From Marinomonas ushuaiensis DSM 15871 (GTDB taxonomy: Bacteria; Pseudomonadota; Gammaproteobacteria; Pseudomonadales; Marinomonadaceae), in NCBI RefSeq assembly GCF_000521805.1, contig NZ_JAMB01000005.1, forward strand, positions 141,044-205,043: 64,000 nucleotides of DNA. The letters run 5' to 3'. The stretch's first letter is position 1; the number at the start of each line of letters is the position of its first letter. A program made the position numbers and the translations under genes. The notes under the pieces are model-generated. The model was not told the origin of the DNA. It was given only the letters and a program-made list of their open reading frames with translations, and did not search any database. Positions 37,832 to 44,623 of the stretch are shown one piece after another.

Positions 37832-38652
37832 TGGAAAAAGAAGCGATGGAACATTTACTCACTTCTTTTAAAGAAGGTAATGTCATTCTATTTGTTGGCG
37901 CAGGGGTATCGATGAACCTTGGGCTGCCATCATGGGATTCATTGATCGACAAGATAGCCGAAGATTTAGATTACGACCCTGAAATCTACAAAACATTTGG
38001 CGACCATTTAGCACTTGCAGAATACTATCGGTTAACGAAAGGCAGCATTGACGGGTTAAGTAGCTGGATGGATGAAAACTGGCATACTTCGGATATCGAT
38101 GTATCAACCTCTAAAGTCCATGAAGAAATCGCAAAAGCGGAATTCCCCATCATATACACAACCAACTACGATAGATGGCTAGAGCACGCCTTTGATCATT
38201 ACAAGATGCCTTATACCAAAATCTCATCGGTGTCGGATTTAAAAAAAGTCAAAGACAACACCACCCAAATCGTTAAATTCCATGGCGACTTTGATGATAA
38301 CAAATCCATTGTTTTGGACGAAACAAGTTACTTCGAACGTCTTGGCTTCGAAACGCCTTTAGACATCAAACTTAGGTCAGATATTCTCGGAAAGTCCGTT
38401 TTGTTTATTGGATATAGTTTGGCTGATATCAACATACGGTTTCTTTTTTACAAATTATCCATGCTCTGGAAAGCCCATCACCTCGGTGAGGCGCAACCTA
38501 AATCCTATGTCTTTTCTCCCAAGCCAAACCCAGTACAAGAAAAGATTTTAGAGCAATGGGGCATCGAAATGATCTCTTCAGAAATCGAACACCCCGGTAA
38601 AGCTTTAGAAGACTTCCTGAGTAAATTTATGGGCAGTAGTGTTAATCGGTAA
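37831..38652 (+). CDS. SIR2-domain protein (SIR2_2), probable NAD-consuming effector
   Basis: A 273-residue cytosolic protein covering a single SIR2-like domain. NAD-binding motifs are present in order: [15 protein letters not shown] (21-35), TTNYD with Asn112 (110-114), FHGD with His151 (150-153) and [13 protein letters not shown] (194-206). Asn and His at these places are the catalytic pair of defence sirtuins such as ThsA. It lacks the zinc module of protein deacetylases. Its ATG overlaps the Ham1-like stop (TAATG), so the pair is translationally coupled. Proteins of this type deplete NAD in several phage-defence systems; that role here is inferred. Confidence 0.87.
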   Translation: MEKEAMEHLLTSFKEGNVILFVGAGVSMNLGLPSWDSLIDKIAEDLDYDPEIYKTFGDHLALAEYYRLTKGSIDGLSSWMDENWHTSDIDVSTSKVHEEIAKAEFPIIYTTNYDRWLEHAFDHYKMPYTKISSVSDLKKVKDNTTQIVKFHGDFDDNKSIVLDETSYFERLGFETPLDIKLRSDILGKSVLFIGYSLADINIRFLFYKLSMLWKAHHLGEAQPKSYVFSPKPNPVQEKILEQWGIEMISSEIEHPGKALEDFLSKFMGSSVNR

Positions 38653-38678
38653 AAAACTATTCAGATGTAAGGATAACC

Positions 38679-39209
38679 ATGTCACTTAAATCACACTTTA
38701 CATTGATGGCTGAATACAACCAAATCATGAACCGCAACCTCTATGATGCGGCGAGTAAACTGAGTGTGGTTGAACTGACTACTGACCAAGGCGCTTTCTT
38801 TGGTTCCATCATCAATACCCTTAACCACATATTGGTTGGCGACATCATTTGGTTGAAACGCTTTGCGTCTCATCCTTTTGTGTCATTAGAATATGTAAGA
38901 GCATTGCCTCAGCCGACAGCATTAAATACGGTTTTATACGCCGATCTAGAAATACTGAAACAACACCGAGAAATATTGGATAATGTCATTGTGCAGTTTG
39001 CTTCTGAACTAAACGACGAAGTGCTTATTCAACCATTGATTTATCAAAATACAAAAGGTATCGAGCATCAGAAAAACTGCGCGCATCTTTTGCAACACTT
39101 TTTTAACCATCAAACTCATCATCGCGGTCAAGTATCAACGCTTTTATCCCAACAAGGCATCGACATTGGTGCAACAGATTTAGTGTTACTCATTCCTGAT
39201 CTTGATTAA
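38679..39209 (+). CDS. DinB family protein
   Basis: A 176-residue four-helix-bundle protein of the DinB/DfrA-type metal-binding superfamily. The three metal-binding histidines are visible: His50 in INTLNHIL, and His144 and His148 in FFNHQTHHRGQVS. Some members are thiol-dependent transferases, others are damage-inducible proteins of unknown role. An AAGGA site precedes its ATG and only 26 bases separate it from the SIR2 gene, so it may be part of the same transcript. Confidence 0.9.
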   Translation: MSLKSHFTLMAEYNQIMNRNLYDAASKLSVVELTTDQGAFFGSIINTLNHILVGDIIWLKRFASHPFVSLEYVRALPQPTALNTVLYADLEILKQHREILDNVIVQFASELNDEVLIQPLIYQNTKGIEHQKNCAHLLQHFFNHQTHHRGQVSTLLSQQGIDIGATDLVLLIPDLD

Positions 39210-39214
39210 TGTAG

Positions 39215-39232
39215 GTCGGAATTTATTCCGAC
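39215..39232. repeat. Short REP-like palindrome
   Basis: GTCGGAATTTATTCCGAC, an almost perfect palindrome with a 2-base centre, just after the DinB stop. Elements of the form TGTAGGTCGGAATT-ATTCCGACA are widely repeated between genes in gammaproteobacteria. It may also serve as a transcript end. A second typical intergenic repeat, CTTCAAGGGGAGGGTCAGGG, lies near 39347-39366. Confidence 0.55.
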
Positions 39233-39787
39233 AAGTCATTCATTTCACATCGTCAAACCAAAACCATTCGCTCGACGTTACTTTTTTAGATAATCGTTTG
39301 ACCTCGTTCATCGGCTTTGTCTTGCCGATCCGTTCCCTCCCATTTCTTCAAGGGGAGGGTCAGGGTGGGGTTATTGTTTTTGCCCTAACGATTTCTATTT
39401 TTTTAAATAAAAATGGTAATTTTTAACAGCTCAATTTAAGTTATTTTAATATAGGCAAAATGTATTAATCGAAAGGCTATTTTTCAATTTATCTATTTTG
39501 TGCTCGTTTACACGTTTTAAGTAACTCGATTTTGCGCGTTTGTACTGGCAGAAAATGAAAAACAGCCCTAAAATCAATAATTAAGAATTTATCGTGCTGA
39601 GATAACAGGCGATGCTTTCCTGATAAAGAGAAGTGATAACGCGCACGCTCGTTTAGCCAGTTTTTGATTTTATGAATAACTTTATAAAACACTGAAAATT
39701 CAGTTGGTTATAAGGGAGTTTAGAAATTTTTATAAATGTGTAAACGCGCATGCGCACTATTAAAGATGTTAGGTATTCAAGGAAAGT
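39233..39787. other. Gene-poor junction before the integron cassettes
   Basis: About 555 bases without a convincing gene. A minus-strand open frame of 67 codons (39489-39692) has no recognisable domain and no good ribosome site; I do not count it as a gene, and it is not an integron integrase. Near the right end there is a GCGCATGCGC palindrome (39746-39755) and a GTTAGGT core (39768-39774) that marks the left edge of the first cassette. No complete attI or upstream attC can be shown. Confidence 0.45.
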
Positions 39788-40279
39788 ATGGGTAGTAAAT
39801 CTAGTAAACCGTACGATGAACGTACGTTAGAAGAAAAAATTAAATCGAACTGGAACAAGACAATTGGCTTGATGAAACGTGGCGAGTTTTCTACTGTTGT
39901 CATTCGAGCTGCTACGACTGTTGAACTTGCGGCTAATCTACTGGTTAAGCATGAGTTTCAGCATAATCGCCAACTTCCAGAGCATTTTGTTGATAACCTT
40001 ATGATGTGGGCGAACGGTTTAATGGGTAAAGTTGACCGCCTACTACTTCCTATCTATAAGAATACTCCTGCCGAAGACTCCCTTAAAGAAGTTAAAAAAC
40101 GCTCTAAAGACATAAACGACGAAAGAAACAATGTTGTCCATAGAGGCCAGTTTAAAGCTAAAAAAACTGCTGAGAAGGTTTTGAAAGAAGCTGAGTTTAT
40201 AGTCAACAAATTCGCCGTACTTTCTGGGAGCACTCTTTCCATATCCGCAGAGATTAGTGACGAGGAAGAGGATACTTAA
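39788..40279 (+). CDS. Cassette 1: HEPN-like protein with RN-x3-H motif
   Basis: A 163-residue, highly charged, helical protein with no signal or membrane part. Residues 113-118 read RNNVVH within NDERNNVVHRGQF, the Rx4-6H signature of HEPN domains, with the usual polar residue after Arg. The helices on either side (TVVIRAATTVELAANLLV, 36-53) fit a DUF4145/HEPN bundle. HEPN proteins are often RNases in toxin, abortive-infection and CRISPR contexts. It is the sole gene of the first integron cassette; its stop lies inside attC. Function is inferred from one motif and fold propensity. Confidence 0.75.
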   Translation: MGSKSSKPYDERTLEEKIKSNWNKTIGLMKRGEFSTVVIRAATTVELAANLLVKHEFQHNRQLPEHFVDNLMMWANGLMGKVDRLLLPIYKNTPAEDSLKEVKKRSKDINDERNNVVHRGQFKAKKTAEKVLKEAEFIVNKFAVLSGSTLSISAEISDEEEDT

Positions 40280-40374
40280 CAAGGCCTTAAAGTCGGATTC
40301 GTAACAGTTGGCTCGGTTCCGCTTCGCTTCACATGTTAGCCAACTATTACTCACCGCTTAAGGCGGCGTTAGGC
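40274..40374 (+). other. attC recombination site 1
   Basis: Left core ACTTAAC (40274-40280, RYYYAAC) and right core GTTAGGC (40368-40374, GTTRRRY), 101 bases. The arms pair (GGCCTTAA with TTAAGGCGG) and an inner hairpin AGTTGGCT / AGCCAACT forms the central stem. The stop codon of cassette 1 overlaps the left core. Confidence 0.85.
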
Positions 40375-40387
40375 ATCAGGTGCAATA

Positions 40388-40852
40388 ATGGAAAAACCCG
40401 AGGAATTCGTAAAAATTGATCTTGATGATTCATTGAAGAAACGTATTGAGCTTCACTTGGAGTTAATGGATAAGCACGCCCTAAATATAATTAGATCCGC
40501 TGCAAAAATTGAAGTCATTCTTAATGAAGCTGTCAAAGCAAAGTTTGTAAACGAGATCGGAGTTCAAAAAGTAGTTGGCGATAGTCTGGCTAGATTAATA
40601 CAATTGGCATTTGCACTTGGAGTAATAAAGCAAAAGACCTATGAGTCTTTGCTAAATTTTAAGAGCGTTCGAAATCGCATGGCTCACGGGGAAGAAACGG
40701 ATCTACAGGTTAAGGACTTGCTCTCAATGCTTCTCTTTCTTGGTTCGGACGCAGAGCGTGTGGTTCAAGAAAAAGGCTCTTATCTGGCAGAATGGCATCA
40801 AATATCATTGGAAATATTGGTGGAACATGTTGAGGCCGAAGTAAATGCCTAA
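40388..40852 (+). CDS. Cassette 2: HEPN-like protein with RN-x3-H motif
   Basis: A 154-residue helical protein of the second cassette. Residues 95-100 are RNRMAH within FKSVRNRMAHGEE, the HEPN catalytic signature; the upstream helices (ALNIIRSAAKIEVILNEAVKAKF, LARLIQLAFALGVI) look like a MAE_28990 or MltR-type HEPN bundle. Its sequence is not closely similar to cassette 1, so the two are separate acquisitions of the same type. AGGTG lies six bases before the ATG, and the stop overlaps attC 2. RNase or regulator activity is possible but unproven. Confidence 0.75.
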   Translation: MEKPEEFVKIDLDDSLKKRIELHLELMDKHALNIIRSAAKIEVILNEAVKAKFVNEIGVQKVVGDSLARLIQLAFALGVIKQKTYESLLNFKSVRNRMAHGEETDLQVKDLLSMLLFLGSDAERVVQEKGSYLAEWHQISLEILVEHVEAEVNA

Positions 40853-40963
40853 CAAATTGCTCCATTTGACGCAGCAGTCTACGTTCCTTTTTGTGCGTTC
40901 GCTGCGCTCATTATTGCACAAAAATCCACTACAACCGCTGCGCAAATGAGCAAGGCGTTATGC
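40847..40963 (+). other. attC recombination site 2
   Basis: Left core GCCTAAC (40847-40853) and right core GTTATGC (40957-40963), 117 bases. The outer arms TTGCTCCATTTGACGCAGC and CGCTGCGCAAATGAGCAAG pair almost fully with an unpaired base, the usual attC asymmetry. The cassette 2 stop codon is inside the left core. Its right end leads into the decayed gene at 40980. Confidence 0.87.
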
Positions 40964-40979
40964 TTACAAGAATAGTCTC

Positions 40980-41391
40980 GTGAAGCTCGAATAAAAAATA
41001 CCACCATTAATCCTTGTTGTTATCTTTGCTACATGCATGTTTTTTACTGCTAAGGCTTGTATTGATTTCATCTTATTCTATTCATTCAACTTGGTTGCAT
41101 TATTAATCTTTTTATTCATAGGGTTGCTGTTTATTTTATCCGGAGTGGTAGCATTTAAAAAACATAAAACAACTGTGAACCCTGTTAATACTGATAATAT
41201 ATTAACTCTTGTTAACTCTGGAATATATAAATACACAAGAAACCCTATGTATGTTGGCATGTTATCAGTCTTAATTGGTTACGTTATTTAGCTAACCCTT
41301 TAAACGTTATTTTTATCGCTTTATTTTTTTTCTCATGACTTTGGTGATCAAACCAAGACTAGAGCGTTTTCTTAGCCCTATAAAAATCTAA
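40980..41391 (+). pseudogene. Decayed isoprenylcysteine carboxyl methyltransferase-like membrane protein
   Basis: From the GTG at 40980 the frame reads MKLE, a TAA stop (40992-40994), then KIPPLILVVIFATCMFF and several membrane helices, the motif GIYKYTRNPMYVGML (the PEMT/ICMT SAM-binding loop), then another stop at 41289. Beyond it, in other frames, PLNVIFIALFFF and MTLVIKPRLERFL continue the family pattern and the C-terminal catalytic segment is absent. LELKIPP-like starts are typical of this family, so the first stop is probably a TTA to TAA change. The gene has at least one nonsense and two frameshift lesions. Confidence 0.78.
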
Positions 41392-41450
41392 TATTACGCA
41401 AACGGTTTTAGGTCAATCAATAGAAGAAGGTTATGGGGAGTCAAGTGCGT

Positions 41451-41485
41451 ATAACTCAGGTGGCAGACATTGACACCTGAGTTAT
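41451..41485. repeat. 12-bp perfect inverted repeat
   Basis: ATAACTCAGGTG and CACCTGAGTTAT separated by 11 bases. It has no T tract, so it is not an obvious terminator. Its TAAC...GTTA ends resemble a minimal attC, but the right core GTTATGG departs from consensus. The surrounding 41392-41616 stretch holds no gene. Confidence 0.5.
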
Positions 41486-41616
41486 GGTATTAAAAATACA
41501 GCTTAAAAACGACCATCGTTATGACAGAGACAAGTTATATGCGTGCATATACTGGAAATGTTAAGCCGTAGTGTTAATACTTTGTTTTTGCTCGAGTCTT
41601 TTATTTGATGCATTTT

Positions 41617-42510
41617 TTACTGTTTAAACCATTCTGCTAATCTACGGGATACCATTCTGGCGGCAGAGGAGGCGGGTTCTGATTCACGAATTAATGCCGA
41701 CCAGTCAAGACTGAGGGTTTCTTTTCCTAAACTTACGGCCGATACGGTTTTATTTTTAATCGCTGATTGAACTGCCCACCGAGATAATATACTGACACCA
41801 AAATTTGATGAGATTAGCTCGATTACCGCATCCGTGACTTCCACAACGGTAACTAAGTGAGGCACAACTCCAGATGGGCGGATAAAACGTTCATATTCGA
41901 ACCCAGGTTGAGCTGACTTACTGTAAGTTAAATAGTCTTCACTTTCTAAGTCTGTGGCTTTTATAAAAGGTTTATTCGCCAACTTATGCTTTGGGTGTGT
42001 GACCAAGACAAGTTCGTCTTGAAACACCGGGATAGAGTCGATGCTGGGTGTGGCCAGATGCCCCGGAGCTAAGATGACATCTACGTCGCCGTGTTGAAGG
42101 TTTTTAAGCGGGTTCTGTGTGGCAGATGCAACCAACTCCAGTTGAATATGAGGTTCTTTTTTTGACATGACTTTTAAAAATGAAGGCAACCAGTGATAGC
42201 AACTGTAGGCGGCGATACCAATACGAACGACCGTGGTTTTGTTGGTTGCCATTTGCTGAAAATCAAACTCAGCACGCTGTAGCGCAGGAATAATCTGATT
42301 AGCCGTTTGTGTCATCGAACGCCCTGACGGTGTTTGTCTAAGTCGACGGCCTTCACGTTCAAACAATAATCCTCCCAATCGTCTCTCCGCTTCGGCGAGT
42401 CTATGACTTAATGCTGATTGGGTTATGCCTAGCACATCTGCTGCCTGCCTTAGGGTGCCTGTTCTGTCTATCGCATTGAGCATTTCCCAATGCTTGATGT
42501 CTAGTCTCAT
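41617..42510 (-). CDS. MetR-like LysR family transcriptional regulator
   Basis: A 297-residue LysR protein whose start IKHWEMLNAIDRTGTLRQAADVLGITQSALSHRLAEAERRLG and effector-domain segment VVRIGIAAYSCYHWLPSFLKV resemble MetR, the homocysteine-responsive activator of methionine genes. No met gene adjoins it; it is divergent from a DMT carrier, which is a plausible target. The DNA-binding domain is complete. Whether it senses homocysteine is not shown. Confidence 0.85.
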   Translation of the reverse strand: MRLDIKHWEMLNAIDRTGTLRQAADVLGITQSALSHRLAEAERRLGGLLFEREGRRLRQTPSGRSMTQTANQIIPALQRAEFDFQQMATNKTTVVRIGIAAYSCYHWLPSFLKVMSKKEPHIQLELVASATQNPLKNLQHGDVDVILAPGHLATPSIDSIPVFQDELVLVTHPKHKLANKPFIKATDLESEDYLTYSKSAQPGFEYERFIRPSGVVPHLVTVVEVTDAVIELISSNFGVSILSRWAVQSAIKNKTVSAVSLGKETLSLDWSALIRESEPASSAARMVSRRLAEWFKQ

Positions 42511-42654
42511 AAACTCACCTTGCTTCTTGGTATTTAGATTTCATTAATGATGTCTTATATATGCACAGTATTAATCAATAGGGTTTATTATTCATTATTT
42601 TTTTAATCAGTGGTGCGTTATCGTTTTGTCTCAATAGAATGGAATGAAATCGAG

Positions 42655-43548
42655 ATGAAACAAGAATCTACAATGGACGGGCAGTATTTGGTTTTAATGG
42701 CCGCTTGCTTTTATGGTCTAAATCCTTACTTTGCCCAGCAGTTATTTAAGGATGGCTTAGGTGCTGAAATGGTTAGCTTGTACCGATTCATTTTACCTGC
42801 GATGTTTTTCGTTTTCTGCTTACGTGTACCGCGAGAAAATCGAGCGGAAGCGTCTAGAAGTTTAGTATTAGGCTTAGTAAGCGGCGTGTCTATTTTTGGG
42901 TATTTTCATGCGTTGGATACGATTCCTGCGGCGACTGCAATTCTTATTTATTACAGTTATCCCTTTTTCAGTGTCTTGATTGGTTGGCTGATTTTCAAAC
43001 GAGCCCCTTCTCAAAATACTTTGGTATCCGCAGCGCTAGTGCTTATTGCGGTGTCTTTAACGATACGACCTGAGTCATTACCAGAAGGTTCTTTGTTGGC
43101 TGTTGCGGCTTGTTTTTTAGCGCCTTTGGCGGTGGCAACTCAAGTGCAGTATTTGTCTAAACCGAAACGAAAAATACCAACACGTAGCCGAATGGCGTGG
43201 ATTACCATTGGGCATGTTGTGGTGCTGTTACCAATCGCTATGTGGATTGGCCCTGTTCAAATATTGCCAGCGTCTTCGATGGGTTTCCTTTCTGTATTGG
43301 GAATTGCCTTGTTAGCGGCTGTGATTCCTCAGTTGTTGTTTATGTTGGGAGCACCTAAATCCTGTGCAGATAGAAATGCTTTAACAGGGTCATTAGAGTT
43401 GGTAGTGGCGTTAATAACAGGTGCGGTTTTATTAGGTGATCATTTAGACAGATTAGAAATGACGGCGATGGTGTTAATTGTATTGGCCTTGTTTATCAAG
43501 CAAGTGAAAGATAAACCTGTTATCGAGAGCGCTTTGCAAAGCAGGTAG
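42655..43548 (+). CDS. DMT superfamily (EamA) transporter
   Basis: A 297-residue membrane protein with ten hydrophobic segments arranged as two EamA repeats. The first repeat begins YLVLMAACFYGLNPYFAQ, with VSLYRFILPAMFFVFCLRV and ATAILIYYSYPFFSVLIGWLIF; the second closes with GSLELVVALITGAVLLGDHL. Such carriers usually export amino acids or other metabolites. I prefer the ATG at 42655 over the earlier GTG at 42610, because the extra residues are not hydrophobic. Divergent MetR-like gene may control it. Confidence 0.87.
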   Translation: MKQESTMDGQYLVLMAACFYGLNPYFAQQLFKDGLGAEMVSLYRFILPAMFFVFCLRVPRENRAEASRSLVLGLVSGVSIFGYFHALDTIPAATAILIYYSYPFFSVLIGWLIFKRAPSQNTLVSAALVLIAVSLTIRPESLPEGSLLAVAACFLAPLAVATQVQYLSKPKRKIPTRSRMAWITIGHVVVLLPIAMWIGPVQILPASSMGFLSVLGIALLAAVIPQLLFMLGAPKSCADRNALTGSLELVVALITGAVLLGDHLDRLEMTAMVLIVLALFIKQVKDKPVIESALQSR

Positions 43549-43577
43549 CTTTGCAAATTAGGTAAGCCTTTAAAAAA

Positions 43578-43611
43578 TGTTGTCGTTTTCGATTTGTGAA
43601 AACGACAACAT
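43578..43611. terminator. Bidirectional terminator
   Basis: Stem ATGTTGTCGTTTTC / GAAAACGACAACAT with a 7-base loop, flanked by an A run on the left and TCTTTTAG on the right. It separates the convergent DMT carrier and TTT binding-protein genes. Confidence 0.8.
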
Positions 43612-43631
43612 CTTTTAGTCTTTATCGTATG

Positions 43632-44609
43632 TTACTTTTCTACGATCCCCGCTGATTTTATAAGCGGTGCCCATGTACTGATTGAGTCAGCAACAAATTG
43701 AGTATATTCCGCACTGGTCATTGCGCTGTGGGTAATGCCCAGTTCTATTAATCTCTCTTTAACTTCGTCGCTTGAGAAAATGGCTAGGACCGTATCGTTA
43801 ATAGTTTCGGTTGTTTTAGCGTCCATTCCTGCTGGTGCGGAAAGGCCAACCCAGTTTTCAATGACAACATCATAACCTTGCTCACGGAATGTTGGAACGT
43901 TTGGTGTTTGAGGGTTACGTTCTGGAGAAGCTATGGCGATGGCAATAGCCTCTTTATCCGCAATCATGTCTTTGTTCTGGACAACCATGTCGTAGAACAT
44001 ATCGAGAACACCTGCACGGAAATCTTGTATAGCAGGAGAGCTTCCTTTGTATGGAACATGAATAGACTGAATACCTAGTTTCGCATCAACTGCTTCACCA
44101 AGAATATGAGATATAGAACCAACACCACTTGATCCATAGGCTAACTCTTTCGATTTTGCGTATGCAATGTATTCTTCCACAGTGTTGATGCCTAACGTTG
44201 GTTGAACAAACAATCCTGGTGCTGAGGCACCAATATAAGCAACGTGAGTAAAGTCTTCTATTGGCTCATAAGGAATACTTTTGAACCGTGTTGGCGAAAT
44301 AGTAAAAGGCGCATTATTTGCGAGTAGTAGTGTTGTGCCATCTGCCGATTGACGGCTAACATAATCGGCCGCTACTGTGCCTGCCGCACCAGGTCGATTA
44401 TCGACAACTGCTTTTTGACCGTAGTCAGAATCTAGATGTTTTGCCAATAGACGAGCTACAAGATCACTGGTTCCACCTGGTGGAAATGTCACAACGATTC
44501 GAACTGGTTCACTGCTCCATGACCCTGGCGCAGCGATAGATACAGGAGCGAATGTCAGTGCTAGTGCTGCTAATCCAGCTCCTAATAATACTTTCTGATT
44601 ATTTATCAT
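43632..44609 (-). CDS. Tripartite tricarboxylate transporter substrate-binding protein (TctC/Bug family)
   Basis: Periplasmic receptor of 325 residues with a signal peptide ending SIAAPG or nearby. The Bug-family landmarks are VRIVVTFPPGGTSDLVARLLAKHL (about 36-59), VVDNRPGAAGTVAADYVSR, and YGSSGVGSISHILGEA, the carboxylate-binding loop. It is last in a minus-strand operon with tctB and tctA, so the system is complete. The cargo is a carboxylate; the adjacent uraD hints at a ureide or purine product. Confidence 0.92.
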   Translation of the reverse strand: MINNQKVLLGAGLAALALTFAPVSIAAPGSWSSEPVRIVVTFPPGGTSDLVARLLAKHLDSDYGQKAVVDNRPGAAGTVAADYVSRQSADGTTLLLANNAPFTISPTRFKSIPYEPIEDFTHVAYIGASAPGLFVQPTLGINTVEEYIAYAKSKELAYGSSGVGSISHILGEAVDAKLGIQSIHVPYKGSSPAIQDFRAGVLDMFYDMVVQNKDMIADKEAIAIAIASPERNPQTPNVPTFREQGYDVVIENWVGLSAPAGMDAKTTETINDTVLAIFSSDEVKERLIELGITHSAMTSAEYTQFVADSISTWAPLIKSAGIVEK

Positions 44610-44623
44610 TTTTTGTTCCTCTG

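Larger units (their letters stand above)
39768..40963 (+). mobile_element. Integron gene cassette array without visible integrase
   Basis: Two cassettes in tandem, each one gene followed by an attC site whose left core overlaps the stop codon, exactly as in integrons. The left boundary is GTTAGGT at 39768; internal boundaries are the attC sites at 40274-40374 and 40847-40963. No intI gene lies in the window, so this is a CALIN-type cluster or part of a chromosomal integron that has lost its integrase. The following decayed methyltransferase-like gene begins 17 bases after the second attC and may be a third cassette. Confidence 0.85.

Noticed and set aside
39489..39692. 67-codon minus-strand frame left of the cassettes, considered as an integron integrase remnant
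   Set aside because: The residues show none of the tyrosine recombinase boxes and no good ribosome site. Its position fits intI, but its sequence does not.
39634..39774. Possible third attC site at the left edge of the cassette array
   Set aside because: Only the right core GTTAGGT and a GCGCATGCGC palindrome are convincing; the left core TGATAAC does not match and the arms do not pair well.
41037..41291. 84-codon plus-strand frame as an intact small methyltransferase-like protein
   Set aside because: It lacks both the N-terminal LELKIPP start in frame and the C-terminal catalytic half; both are found as broken pieces on either side.
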